From the NCBI GenBank assembly GCA_030156395.1, contig JASGMP010000005.1, positions 1 to 64,000 on the forward strand: 64,000 nucleotides of DNA. Reading direction: 5' to 3'. Of the stretch, positions 46,389-55,271 are shown piece after piece (position 1 is the first letter of the stretch; each line of letters opens with the position of its first letter). A model generated the notes under the pieces. It was given only the letters and a program-made list of their open reading frames with translations, was not told where the DNA came from and did not search any database. Position numbers and translations under genes: made by a program. The stretch comes from Fidelibacterota bacterium. Its GTDB lineage: Bacteria > Fidelibacterota > Fidelibacteria > Fidelibacterales > Fidelibacteraceae.

Positions 46389-47101
46389 AAATATCATACC
46401 TTTTATGTTTTCTTGGGATCACGGTATCAACCGCCGCTGCCCAGGTCCCTCCAGCCTCTGATGCACTTTATAAAAATACCGGAGGAGATCGCTACTATAC
46501 GGCAGAAGAAGAGATTCTTCAACTGAAAAATGAACTTAAGGCATTGAAAGAAGAAGTGCTAATGTATAAAGCTGAAGTGAACATGCCAAAAATCCGGAAT
46601 GAGATCCGGGAAATGATCACCGTACCTGAATTGACCCATCAAATTATATTAAAAAACGGAACCATTGTTCAGGGGACAATCCTGGACGAAAACCTGTCCG
46701 AAATTAAGGTCCAAACCCTGATCGGTATCATAACGCTTCAGCGGGAGCAGATTAAAAACATTGAACTTATAAAAAAACAGGCCCCTGTGCTGGAATTTGA
46801 TGGTCCCGTGAAAGAAATGACGTATACCGATAAAAAAGTATTTCTGGGAAAGGTGACAAACAATGGAAATCAACGGGCGGACTTTGTCCGGGTTGTGTTC
46901 AGGCTGTATGATGAAGGCGCCCATCTGATCAGTGCAGACAGTAGTTTTGTATTGGGTAATGATATGAAATATCCAGGGGGTATTTATTCTTCCTCAGCGC
47001 TTTTACCTGGGAACAGCGGCAATTTTCAGTGTTCCGTACCCACTCTGGATAAAAGGGTCAGTTACTATACCAGTGAAATCAAATATTCAAATATTGAATA
47101 A
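46385..47101 (+). CDS. Exported protein with coiled coil and FxLYD-like domain
   Basis: 238 residues, starting in an ATGA overlap with the HEAT-repeat gene. A signal peptide (MKISYLLCFLGITVSTAAA) leads to a charged coiled coil (L-Q-L-K-N-E-L-K-A-L-K-E-E-V) near residues 38-62. A strand-rich region with G-T-I-V-Q-G-T-I-L-D-E (an LSm/SH3-like strand pair) follows, and then an FxLYD-like domain at about 140-235 (K-V-F-L-G-K-V-T-N-N-G, R-V-V-F-R-L-Y-D-E-G). Function unknown; periplasmic location is likely. It ends 20 bp before the convergent permease gene. Confidence 0.75.
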   Translation: MKISYLLCFLGITVSTAAAQVPPASDALYKNTGGDRYYTAEEEILQLKNELKALKEEVLMYKAEVNMPKIRNEIREMITVPELTHQIILKNGTIVQGTILDENLSEIKVQTLIGIITLQREQIKNIELIKKQAPVLEFDGPVKEMTYTDKKVFLGKVTNNGNQRADFVRVVFRLYDEGAHLISADSSFVLGNDMKYPGGIYSSSALLPGNSGNFQCSVPTLDKRVSYYTSEIKYSNIE

Positions 47102-47120
47102 ATCTCTTTAAAAAAGATTT

Positions 47121-48350
47121 TTACTCATATCTCAGAGCTTCGATAGGATCCAGCTTGGCTGCTTTGACAGCAGGATAGGTTCCGAAAACCACGCCGATTA
47201 CCGAACACATCACCACCCCGATAATCGCCCACTGGACGGGAAAAACCCCGCTCACATCCATGGACACAGCCACTAGGTTTCCGGCAAGAATTCCCAAAAC
47301 AATACCGATGAGAGCTCCCATTTCTGTTAAAACCAGAGATTCAAGGAGAAACTGATTCATAATATCCCGTTTTCGGGCTCCCATGCTTTTACGGATGCCG
47401 ATTTCCCGGGTTCGTTCAGTCACACTGACCAGCATGATATTCATGATACCGATACCGGCAGCTATAAGGGCAATTGAACTGATGAGAAGAGCGGCCATTT
47501 TGATGGCACCTGTTACCTGATTGAAAGTATCAATAAGCGACGTATTGGATACAACCTCAAAATCATTTTCTTCCGTCAGAGGAACACTCCGAATCAGGCG
47601 TAAATGGAATACAATTTCCTCCTGAACCTCTTCAAACCGTTCCATATCCATCACCGCAATCGCGTATCCCAGGGATGTCCATCGGCTTGCAAACATTTTC
47701 AGATGGGTTGTCAGTGGTATAATCACTACATGGTCTTCGGACTGGCCAAAAATACTCCCCTTCCGTTCCAGGGTTCCAATCACCTTGAATTTAACCCCCC
47801 GGATGGTAACCGTTTGTCCCACCGGGTTATACTGAGGCATAAGGACATCAACCACATCTTGTCCCAGGATTATCACATTCCGCATTTGTTCCAGGTCGTT
47901 CCGGGTAATCATCCTGCCACTTTGCAGAAAATAGCCGGATGAAAATTCCCATTCAGGTGTCACGCCTCGAATCCCCACACTGTTTTTTGTCCGTTTGTCT
48001 TCAAACTTGATGGGGTCTCCACTGTGCCAGTTTTCAGCTGTGATTGTGGCCGGGCCGGAAAAACGGTCTTTCAGCTGAAGATAATCTGCATAGGTTAGAT
48101 TTTTCCGGTTACGGTACTTCCAGTGCGTTCCACCGCCCATTTGGACTGCAGGGTACTTCTGAATAAAAAAGGTGTTGGTCCCCAAAACATTCAGATTGCT
48201 TTCGACAGATTTCTGGAGGACATTGATCGCCGTCATCACACCAATAATGGAAAACATCCCGATCACAACGCCGAGAAGTGTCAGAAAAGAACGAAGCTTA
48301 TTTTGTCGGATGGAATCCAGGGAGGATGTGAGCACTTCATGCAAATTCAT
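47121..48350 (-). CDS. MacB-type ABC transporter permease (second permease)
   Basis: 409 residues: one N-terminal membrane helix, a periplasmic MacB_PCD domain at about 45-240, and three C-terminal helices of the FtsX type. Typical motifs are L-R-S-F-L-T-L-L-G-V-V-I-G at the start, G-I-G-I-M-N-I-M-L-V-S-V-T-E-R-T-R-E-I-G-I-R-K-S in the second helix region, and D-P-I-E-A-L-R-Y-E at the end. It probably pairs with the permease at 48432-49649 as a heterodimer. Last gene of the export operon, 81 bp after the other permease. Confidence 0.93.
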   Translation of the reverse strand: MNLHEVLTSSLDSIRQNKLRSFLTLLGVVIGMFSIIGVMTAINVLQKSVESNLNVLGTNTFFIQKYPAVQMGGGTHWKYRNRKNLTYADYLQLKDRFSGPATITAENWHSGDPIKFEDKRTKNSVGIRGVTPEWEFSSGYFLQSGRMITRNDLEQMRNVIILGQDVVDVLMPQYNPVGQTVTIRGVKFKVIGTLERKGSIFGQSEDHVVIIPLTTHLKMFASRWTSLGYAIAVMDMERFEEVQEEIVFHLRLIRSVPLTEENDFEVVSNTSLIDTFNQVTGAIKMAALLISSIALIAAGIGIMNIMLVSVTERTREIGIRKSMGARKRDIMNQFLLESLVLTEMGALIGIVLGILAGNLVAVSMDVSGVFPVQWAIIGVVMCSVIGVVFGTYPAVKAAKLDPIEALRYE

Positions 48351-48431
48351 ATTTTATTCCTCACCCCCATCAAAGGGTGTATTTCTGAATCTCTCAATCT
48401 TAACCTCAACAATTATCATGTCTTCTTTTCT

Positions 48432-49649
48432 TTACTCATATCTGATGGCTTCAATGGGATTCAGGCGTGCAGCCAGATTGGCCGGGACCATTCCCGATAA
48501 AATACCTGTGATCACCGAGACGGAAAGGGAAATGATGATGAGATCGATGGAGAGTCGCGCTACAAAGAACTTCTGTAAAAGCCCAACAAGTCCCACCGTA
48601 ATGAGAATTCCGATGGTGCCGCCGATTAGAGAAATAATCACGGCTTCACTGAGAAACTGAAAAAGGATAATATTCTTTTTGGCTCCCAGGGCTTTACGAA
48701 TACCAATCTCTTTGGTTCGTTCCCGGACACTCACGAACATGATGTTCATAATACCAATGCCACCCACAATCAAAGAAAGGGCTGTAATGCCAATTCCCAC
48801 AACGCTGATCGCCATCCGTATACTGGCAAATTGCTGCCGGAAAGCCTCTTGTTGGTTGATGGAAAAATTATTCTCCTCTTGGGGCTTCAATCCCCGAAGT
48901 CCCCGCATGATAAACATCAGTTCTTCTTTCGCCTGTTCTACCGTTACCCCCTCTTTGGGTTTCACGCTGATAGACATTCCCCATCGGCCACCAAAAATGT
49001 TTTTCAGGGAGTTCAAGGGAATCGTCACAATATTATCCATACTCATGAGTCCCAGAAACTTACCCTGTTGCGCAATCACACCGATAATTCGAAATGTATT
49101 TCCCTGGATGATAATCTCTTTGCCCAAGGGATCTTCATTGGGGAAGAGACTTGTTTTGATATCATAACCAATCACCGCCACCCGGGTACCATAACGGCTT
49201 TCGGGTTCTGAAAAAAAGCGGCCGGATTCCAGTTTCAGGGCTGAAATATAGGCTTCCTGCCAGGTTGTTCCATTGATTTCCACCCTTTCCACGGCATTTT
49301 TCCCATATTTTACATCACTTCGTCGCCCTGTTGAAGGTGTGGCAAACGCAATGGTGCTTGCTCGTTCCAGGATTTGTTCCGCATATTTCTCCTCAATGTC
49401 GGGGCGGTTCCGGTATTCCCACCATTCATCATTCATCATAAACCAGGGATATTTTTGGACATACAGCACATCCTGCCCCATCCCCTGAATACTGTTTTCA
49501 AAAACTTCATCGATTCCGGAAATGGCAGTTCCCATGAGGGACACAGATAAAATGCCGATGATAATACCCAGCATAGTTAAAAATGCCCGGGTTTTATTCT
49601 GAAGAATGGCCTTTATGGCCATGATTACACTTTCAAACAGCTGACCCAT
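48432..49649 (-). CDS. MacB-type ABC transporter permease (first permease)
   Basis: 405 residues with the same plan as its neighbour: N-terminal helix, periplasmic MacB_PCD domain, three C-terminal FtsX helices. It carries G-I-G-I-M-N-I-M-F-V-S-V-R-E-R-T-K-E-I-G-I-R-K-A and ends N-P-I-E-A-I-R-Y-E. MacB-type pumps do not move substrate through the membrane but push it from the periplasm into an outer-membrane channel. It starts directly after the ATPase gene with no gap. Confidence 0.93.
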   Translation of the reverse strand: MGQLFESVIMAIKAILQNKTRAFLTMLGIIIGILSVSLMGTAISGIDEVFENSIQGMGQDVLYVQKYPWFMMNDEWWEYRNRPDIEEKYAEQILERASTIAFATPSTGRRSDVKYGKNAVERVEINGTTWQEAYISALKLESGRFFSEPESRYGTRVAVIGYDIKTSLFPNEDPLGKEIIIQGNTFRIIGVIAQQGKFLGLMSMDNIVTIPLNSLKNIFGGRWGMSISVKPKEGVTVEQAKEELMFIMRGLRGLKPQEENNFSINQQEAFRQQFASIRMAISVVGIGITALSLIVGGIGIMNIMFVSVRERTKEIGIRKALGAKKNIILFQFLSEAVIISLIGGTIGILITVGLVGLLQKFFVARLSIDLIIISLSVSVITGILSGMVPANLAARLNPIEAIRYE

Positions 49650-50375
49650 TTACCCTTTTCCCTTAGGTGTGAATTCGTCACTGGCAATTAGCCCGTCCAG
49701 AAAGTGGACAACCCGGTGTGCATGTTGGGCAATATCCGTCTCATGCGTGACCAAAATAATCGTATTGCCTTCGTCATGAAGGTGATCCATGAGCTGCATG
49801 ATTTCGCGGGATGTTTTGCTGTCCAGATTCCCGGTGGGTTCATCCGCCAGAATGATCGAAGGATTGTTCACCAGGGCTCTGGCAATGGCCACTCTTTGGC
49901 GCTGTCCCCCTGATAGCTCATTGGGCTGATGATGCATCCTGTCCTCCAAATTCACCTTTCTAAGGGCTTCTTTTGCCATATCCAGCCTATCTTTTTTGTG
50001 GATTCCGGCATAGATCAACGGAAGTTCCACATTGTGCAAGGCCGTTATGCGGGGTAGAAGGTTAAAAGTCTGAAAGACAAACCCGATTTTTTGATTTCGT
50101 ACAAAAGCAAGATCATCATCGGATAATTTACCGACACTGCTTTGCTCAATGCGATCATCGTGGACTGTTTTTCCATCCAGTATATAGGTTCCTGAAGTCG
50201 GTGTATCCAAGCATCCTATGACATTCATGAGAGTGGATTTTCCCGAACCGGAGGGACCCATCACCGAAACATATTCATTTTTCTCAACCATCAGGTCAAT
50301 TCCCCGAAGAGCATGAACAGCCACAGTCCCAACCTGGTACACTTTTGTTACTTGTTTCAGTTCCAATAAGGCCAT
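49650..50375 (-). CDS. MacB/LolD-type ABC transporter ATP-binding protein
   Basis: 241 residues from the ATG at 50373-50375. It has an AAGGAG site built into the stop codon region of the adaptor gene, and an in-frame start 84 bp upstream would lie inside that gene. Walker [10 protein letters not shown], signature [11 protein letters not shown], Walker [13 protein letters not shown] and the switch histidine in V-T-H-E-T are intact. It powers the two permeases downstream. The sequence is of the LolD/MacB/FtsE class. Confidence 0.95.
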   Translation of the reverse strand: MALLELKQVTKVYQVGTVAVHALRGIDLMVEKNEYVSVMGPSGSGKSTLMNVIGCLDTPTSGTYILDGKTVHDDRIEQSSVGKLSDDDLAFVRNQKIGFVFQTFNLLPRITALHNVELPLIYAGIHKKDRLDMAKEALRKVNLEDRMHHQPNELSGGQRQRVAIARALVNNPSIILADEPTGNLDSKTSREIMQLMDHLHDEGNTIILVTHETDIAQHAHRVVHFLDGLIASDEFTPKGKG

Positions 50376-50385
50376 GTTCAGCTCC

Positions 50386-51597
50386 TTAGCGTTTTTTACC
50401 GGATTCGTTGGTTTCCTCATTCTTGGATTTCTTGACATGCATCCCGGTTTGCAATTCACGGCTCAGGACTTTATGATTTCCAATGACAATTTCATCCCCT
50501 TCCTGGATACCGGATTTAATCTCGAACAGATCCTGACTGCTGAGTCCGATGGTGACAGGTACTGCCGTTACGGTATCCTGATCCACCCGGAAGATGACTT
50601 CAACCATTTCGTCCCCGGCTTTCTCTTTGGGTACAGAAGAAGAAAGGCTGTCTTTTTCATCTGGTTTAAACACCTTATCGGCAGGTCGCACGGTGACACT
50701 CTGAATAGGAACGGCAATGGTATTCTCCGCCTTATCCGTGAGAATTTCAACCGTAGCACTCATGCCGGGCCGCATCATATCCGGCACTTCCAGCATTTCA
50801 ACCAGAACTGTAAAATAGGTAACTGCTTCTTGTGTCCCCAATCCGGTGGATTGGGCCAGATTGGCGATATCCGTGACCACTCCTTTAAAAGACGTATCTG
50901 GGATGGCATCAATTTCAATATCCACAGGATCATTCAGCGAGACCCTGACAACATCGTTTTCATTGACATCCACTTCCACTTCCATTTTGGAAAGATCCGC
51001 CACAACCATGATAATATCAGCCTGAAATTGAGATCCCAGGGCAATTTCTCCCGCTTCTTTCCGAACCTGGATTATCGTTCCATCGATGGGAGAAATGATC
51101 GTTGTCTTGGACAGATTATCCTCGGCCTGTTTTAACCCTGATTCCGCCTGGGCTAAATTACTCTGAATACTTTCATATTCCGCCAAAGCCTGATCCAGGT
51201 CCGCCTGGCTCAGATTGCCCGATTCATACAAAGCCTGCGCTCTTTTGAGATCTTTTTTTGCTTTTTCAAAAGCAACTTTTGTAGAAGAGTAAACCGCCCT
51301 GGCACTAACCACCGCTGCTTCGTAACGGACTTTATCCAACTGGGCCAAGACCTGTCCCTTATGGACATTCTGACCATCCTTGACATTCATTTCAATAATT
51401 TCACCGGCGACATTGGCGCTGATATCCACCTGGGTGACAGGCTTCACACGTCCGCTGGCCGAAACTTTTTCTTCAACAGTATGGCGTTTGACAATTTCTG
51501 TTTGTACTTCAACCGCCTGTTCTTTGTTCATTTTTAAGTTGAAATACACGATGGCTGCTATCACCACAACGACAACCGGAATCATCCATTTTTTCAT
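50386..51597 (-). CDS. Efflux periplasmic adaptor (HlyD/MacA family)
   Basis: 403 residues. One N-terminal membrane anchor ([14 protein letters not shown]) is followed by a lipoyl half-domain ([18 protein letters not shown]), a long helical hairpin at about 90-165, the second lipoyl half ([10 protein letters not shown]), and beta-barrel and membrane-proximal domains. The tail is rich in charged residues. It joins the inner-membrane pump to the TolC-type channel encoded just upstream (1 bp gap). Confidence 0.93.
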   Translation of the reverse strand: MKKWMIPVVVVVIAAIVYFNLKMNKEQAVEVQTEIVKRHTVEEKVSASGRVKPVTQVDISANVAGEIIEMNVKDGQNVHKGQVLAQLDKVRYEAAVVSARAVYSSTKVAFEKAKKDLKRAQALYESGNLSQADLDQALAEYESIQSNLAQAESGLKQAEDNLSKTTIISPIDGTIIQVRKEAGEIALGSQFQADIIMVVADLSKMEVEVDVNENDVVRVSLNDPVDIEIDAIPDTSFKGVVTDIANLAQSTGLGTQEAVTYFTVLVEMLEVPDMMRPGMSATVEILTDKAENTIAVPIQSVTVRPADKVFKPDEKDSLSSSVPKEKAGDEMVEVIFRVDQDTVTAVPVTIGLSSQDLFEIKSGIQEGDEIVIGNHKVLSRELQTGMHVKKSKNEETNESGKKR

Positions 51598-51598
51598 T

Positions 51599-52846
51599 TT
51601 ATTTCCCTAAAAGTTGATCTATGTGTGCTTCTGTTATTTTTGTATTATACCGGGCTTCCACGAGCTGACTTTCTGAAGCAAGGACCGACAACTGGGCGTC
51701 CAGCTGATCCAGGATAGTCCCTGCTCCCAGTTCAACCTGCTGAGTAACCAGCTCATAATCCCGTTTTGCCGACGCCAGACTGATTTTATGAATTTCCGTA
51801 AGTTCCCGATAAGTTTTCATGGTTTGGTACAGTTCATCAAGGCGGGCAAACAAATCAGCCACGGTATTGTCATACCGGATTTGCATGGCCTTTAAATCAA
51901 TCTCGGCTTTTTGCTTTTCTGTACTTCTTCGAAATCCTTCAAAGAGGGATATATTCGCCGATAAGCCCAGCGAATTGGATTTAACTGTTCCCCCGTCGTC
52001 ATCCCTGTATGAATAGGTATAATCCCCTGAAACCGTCGGCAGATAAGACTCTTTTTTTATTTTTACATTCAGCTTTTGAATTTCAATCTGTTTTTCCAAG
52101 GCCAGGAGAGAGAAATTATTTTGTTTGATCAGATTCCGGGCATCCTGAATATCCGGCAGGCCGGCAGGCTCAGGACTCATGGGCTGAAGCCTTAGCTCCT
52201 GTGCCGGATCCTGACCCATCAATAGATTCAGCTCGCGTTTCAAACTCCGGTTCCGTTGTTCTTCAGATAAAAGCTGGCTTTGAAACTGGCCTTTTTGAAC
52301 CTTCACTTTCAGCAGGTCAGATTCAGTTCTTGCCCCCAGTTCCAACATGTTCTGAACACGTTTGATATTTTCTTCGGCAAAGCGGATATTTTCTTGATAG
52401 ACGGCAATCAATTCATCAGAGGCCAGGATACTGTAATAATATTGTATCACCGAAGCTTCCAATAATGAGATGGCATCCTGCAAATTCAATCCCGCCGCCT
52501 CTTCCGAAAATTTTGCCGCTTTTAAGCCAGAAAATAATCCGGGATAAAACACATTCTGACTCACCGTCCCTGAAAGTGTATAACCGGAGTTATCAGTTGT
52601 AACGATAGAATTATCGGTATGGGAATAGCTGGTTGAAACGCGTCCATAAACAGAGGGATAAAGGTCAGAATAACTCTGTTTAACCGTCAATCCGGTTTTT
52701 TCTGTTTCAAGCCGTTGCTGTAAAAGGTCCCCATTTGCCCTCAAAGCCAGTTCTTGACATTCGCTCAGTGTCATAAGTGGAGCACCTTGAATCCATCCCG
52801 CAATCCCCAGACACATGAACATCCCTAATACCTTGCGTACCTTCAT
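51599..52846 (-). CDS. TolC-family outer-membrane channel
   Basis: 415 residues with a signal peptide (MKVRKVLGMFMCLGIAGWIQ). Two repeats of the outer-membrane efflux protein domain are visible: each has long amphipathic helices (L-S-E-C-Q-E-L-A-L-R-A-N-G-D-L-L-Q-Q and A-E-E-N-I-K-R-V-Q-N-M-L-E-L-G-A-R-T-E-S-D) with beta strands such as V-Y-G-R-V-S-T-S-Y-S and V-S-G-D-Y-T-Y-S-Y. It gives the exit pore for the MacB-type pump and could also serve other exporters in the cell. First gene of the five-gene export operon. Confidence 0.92.
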   Translation of the reverse strand: MKVRKVLGMFMCLGIAGWIQGAPLMTLSECQELALRANGDLLQQRLETEKTGLTVKQSYSDLYPSVYGRVSTSYSHTDNSIVTTDNSGYTLSGTVSQNVFYPGLFSGLKAAKFSEEAAGLNLQDAISLLEASVIQYYYSILASDELIAVYQENIRFAEENIKRVQNMLELGARTESDLLKVKVQKGQFQSQLLSEEQRNRSLKRELNLLMGQDPAQELRLQPMSPEPAGLPDIQDARNLIKQNNFSLLALEKQIEIQKLNVKIKKESYLPTVSGDYTYSYRDDDGGTVKSNSLGLSANISLFEGFRRSTEKQKAEIDLKAMQIRYDNTVADLFARLDELYQTMKTYRELTEIHKISLASAKRDYELVTQQVELGAGTILDQLDAQLSVLASESQLVEARYNTKITEAHIDQLLGK

Positions 52847-52911
52847 GAATCAATCCTGTTTTTATTTTCTTCGTTTCAGACACCCTGATAAATAAATGGT
52901 TGTCCACTTTC

Positions 52912-53613
52912 TTATGCGAGGGGTGAAAAACCCTGCAGAATAATGGTAATTACAGCTCCAAGGAACCAGATAATACCTGTCAGAATAAAAGCTTTTTTAC
53001 CTGAATATGAATAAATCACCTTGAAGGCAATAATCCAGAGTATCCATTTCCAAATTTTAAAAATATCCACCTGCATAGCAATCCGAAACCAGATATCAGA
53101 TAAATCAAAATCGCTGAAAAACATGGCCAGACTGGTATGAACCATCATAGTTTTTTGAGCCAGCATAATCGGAATCTTTACAGCACTGGCCAGGACATCT
53201 ACCAGACTGATGTGCAGGGCCGTTGCCAGCAATGTCATATATTTGGCATTTCCACCGCCAAAAAAATTCCCCATAAACAGATAGATAACTGCCGTAAAAA
53301 AAGCATAAATAATCGGGGTGATACCCCCGAGGATTATATTCTGAACCGGGACTTCATCCGTGGAGATCCGCTGCAACATGGCTTCTCTTTGCTGTTCGGT
53401 CAGATTGTCCATACGGGTGATCATCTGTCGGCTTTCCTTGACCTGAATGGGATGGGTTAGCTGTACTGTAAGCATTGAAACAAGCACCAGCAATAAAACC
53501 GGCAACCACAAATCCTTCCAGGTGATTTCTACTTGAAACGATGCAAAGGCCCTTTTCGGATTGACAAAAACTTCCAGTACCCGTTTAAAAGAAGTCATTT
53601 TTTCACTTACCAT
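52912..53613 (-). CDS. Yip1-family membrane protein
   Basis: 233 residues. A cytosolic N-terminus with F-V-N-P-K-R-A-F-A-S-F, the usual opening of bacterial YIP1 proteins, leads into five membrane segments with the last two near I-L-W-I-I-A-F-K-V-I-Y and F-I-L-T-G-I-I-W-F-L-G-A. The ATG follows AAGGAG. Function is unknown for the bacterial family. It lies 65 bp upstream of the TolC gene and may be transcribed with the export operon. Confidence 0.8.
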   Translation of the reverse strand: MVSEKMTSFKRVLEVFVNPKRAFASFQVEITWKDLWLPVLLLVLVSMLTVQLTHPIQVKESRQMITRMDNLTEQQREAMLQRISTDEVPVQNIILGGITPIIYAFFTAVIYLFMGNFFGGGNAKYMTLLATALHISLVDVLASAVKIPIMLAQKTMMVHTSLAMFFSDFDLSDIWFRIAMQVDIFKIWKWILWIIAFKVIYSYSGKKAFILTGIIWFLGAVITIILQGFSPLA

Positions 53614-53688
53614 GGCTTTTTACTCCTTCTTCACCCAGGGTTTCCATTTATAGACATGAGGTATTGTATCTGGAAAAGTTAATAAAAT

Positions 53689-54231
53689 TTACATGAAATC
53701 CAAATCTTCATAACCGCTACTATCATAAAAAAAGATATTATTATCATGAATGTTATGTACATCATATAAATATTGAATTAATTTTTTAAGGGAATTTTTC
53801 TGCTTATCCGGGAGCCAGGATCCTGTAGGAAATTTCATGTCAGAGATACAACACAAGTGAAGATATGGATCCATTTTATTCCGTGTTTCACAGAAAAACA
53901 CGGTATCCCTTCCCTGATAGATATGCCCCCTTTTATCTATGATATAATGATAATTTATATCCGGATAACCAAGTCGTAAGATCTGGTAATTCTGCAATAA
54001 GCGGGGACTCATATCGCAACTGAAACCGGAATAGTGAATACAAATTCCTGTAAAAGGGGTATTGTGGCGGTGGATGCTTTCCATTCGCTGGGGATAAACC
54101 GGTTTACGGGCATTCCAGGCATCTCTGGGAATGATGTGCGGTGTATGCCCGTTCTCCGCGCATGCCTGAAAAAGAACAAGACAAGCAAAAAGTTTAAGGA
54201 ACCGTCTAAAAATGACGGGTGTAATAATCAT
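53689..54231 (-). CDS. PGRP/amidase-2-like exported protein, probably without full zinc site
   Basis: 180 residues from the ATG at 54229-54231, where a signal sequence begins; an ATG at 54252 is also possible. A cysteine at residue 24 after L-V-L-F-Q-A could be a weak lipobox. The domain matches PGRP/amidase_2 in I-I-P-R-D-A-W-N-A-R-K-P, I-C-I-H-Y-S-G (first zinc His) and G-Y-P-D-I-N-Y-H-Y-I-I-D-K-R-G-H-I-Y-Q-G-R. The C-terminal block that should read G-H-x-D...C-P-G is Y-D-S-S-G-Y-E-D-L-D-F-M, so the second His and the Cys are absent. It may bind peptidoglycan without cutting it. Last gene of the peptide locus. Confidence 0.7.
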   Translation of the reverse strand: MIITPVIFRRFLKLFACLVLFQACAENGHTPHIIPRDAWNARKPVYPQRMESIHRHNTPFTGICIHYSGFSCDMSPRLLQNYQILRLGYPDINYHYIIDKRGHIYQGRDTVFFCETRNKMDPYLHLCCISDMKFPTGSWLPDKQKNSLKKLIQYLYDVHNIHDNNIFFYDSSGYEDLDFM

Positions 54232-54790
54232 GAGCTGTAAGTCCCAATTCATTCAGATAAAATTCCTGGTCCATGGTTTTTCCGTAATCAATTCCACGGC
54301 CGTAGTAAGATCCCAGGGCTGCTACATCAGGAAGATATCCAAAGCGTTTCATAAAGTGATCCTGTATAATTCGGCAATACACAACACTATACACCATATT
54401 GGTATCGGGAAAGGATAACCGATGAATCAAATGGGCTCTGTCTTTTGATGGAGAAAAGGGTAAACGCTCAGAATGATGGAGTTCAATCCACTCGCAGGTG
54501 GAAATTTTCATCTGGGCAAATCCCACGGAGGCATCAAACCCCAGCCGGGCTCTACTGAAATCCGCCTTGTCCAAATGATTGACATTATGAAGCCGCTCGG
54601 CAAAAACAACACTGGCATACGCGGAAGGAGATAAAGAAAATTTTTCACACACCTGATGGATGGTTTCACGATATTTCGACATATACCTTTCTGTTCTGAC
54701 TTCCTTAATTTTGAATCTGATTTGCGTGTTAAATATAAAGATCAGGCAGATAGCCATCATAATAACAAGCCATTTCAGTGCTTTTTTCAT
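54206..54790 (-). CDS. Membrane-anchored lysozyme-like (lytic transglycosylase-type) protein
   Basis: 194 residues. An N-terminal anchor (W-L-V-I-M-M-A-I-C-L-I-F-I-F) precedes a helical domain with S-A-Y-A-S-V-V-F-A-E-R-L-H-N, where the Glu is placed like the catalytic acid of goose-type/SLT lysozymes, and D-A-S-V-G-F-A-Q-M-K-I-S-T, like the G-x-x-Q-x-x-P/S motif of SLT domains. Later helices contain A-A-L-G-S-Y-Y-G-R-G. It would act on glycan strands in the periplasm; the fold call is from short motifs. The start (GAGGAA site) lies 62 bp inside the upstream gene and the 3' end overlaps the PGRP-like gene. Confidence 0.6.
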   Translation of the reverse strand: MKKALKWLVIMMAICLIFIFNTQIRFKIKEVRTERYMSKYRETIHQVCEKFSLSPSAYASVVFAERLHNVNHLDKADFSRARLGFDASVGFAQMKISTCEWIELHHSERLPFSPSKDRAHLIHRLSFPDTNMVYSVVYCRIIQDHFMKRFGYLPDVAALGSYYGRGIDYGKTMDQEFYLNELGLTAHDYYTRHF

Positions 54791-55271
54791 AGAATTTCCT
54801 CAAAACTTTTATGTCCAGTCCCAGTCTCCAGGGATTTGCCGGTTCATACAGAAAAAAATACCGGCAAATATCCTCCTTGTAATAACAGAGCACGTTCACA
54901 GGGATATCCAACAATTTGGGAAAGGGAATTTGGGTTTCACACACCTCTAATTCGGCAGTCAGCAATGTCTCGTTTGCTACAATCGTCAGGGGCCATGTCG
55001 GAAAATGTGTTTTCAGATACGTAATCCATGTGTTCAAATGCTCATCCCGGTTTATCAGTAGAAGCAATCCTTCATCATGGTTTGTTTCAAAGAGTGAGTC
55101 CACCGGTGTGAAGAGGTAGCGGGCTCTGAGATTTTCAAGTTTAAGGAGTTCTGAAACCGAACGATCTGCATGAAGAAGACTTCGGGATAGTTCTTTCTGA
55201 CGGTACAATAGCAGGAGTATCCAGAAAAGGAGCAACATCAGAATCAGAAAATTGATTTTTTTATTCATCAT
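54729..55271 (-). CDS. Membrane-anchored protein of unknown function
   Basis: 180 residues. The first of two adjacent ATGs follows an AAGGAA site. One membrane helix (I-N-F-L-I-L-M-L-L-L-F-W-I-L-L-L-L) is followed by a polar helix and an alternating domain with L-L-L-L-I-N-R-D-E-H, W-P-L-T-I-V-A-N-E-T and I-P-V-N-V-L-C-Y-Y-K-E-D. The order of strands resembles a thioredoxin-like fold without the C-x-x-C motif, but I cannot confirm this. It overlaps the glycosyltransferase gene by 11 bp and the lysozyme-like gene by 62 bp, so it belongs to the peptide locus. Confidence 0.65.
   Translation of the reverse strand: MMNKKINFLILMLLLFWILLLLYRQKELSRSLLHADRSVSELLKLENLRARYLFTPVDSLFETNHDEGLLLLINRDEHLNTWITYLKTHFPTWPLTIVANETLLTAELEVCETQIPFPKLLDIPVNVLCYYKEDICRYFFLYEPANPWRLGLDIKVLRKFYEKSTEMACYYDGYLPDLYI

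Noticed and set aside
47099-47121. Small AT-rich hairpin between the convergent FxLYD-like and permease genes as a terminator
   Set aside because: The stem (AAATCT/AGATTT) is short and AT-only, so support is too weak to list it.
53720-53740. Frameshift at the A-run (T-run on the coding strand) as the cause of the missing zinc ligands in the PGRP-like protein
   Set aside because: Reading the other frames after the run gives no His or Cys-Pro-Gly motif and meets stops.
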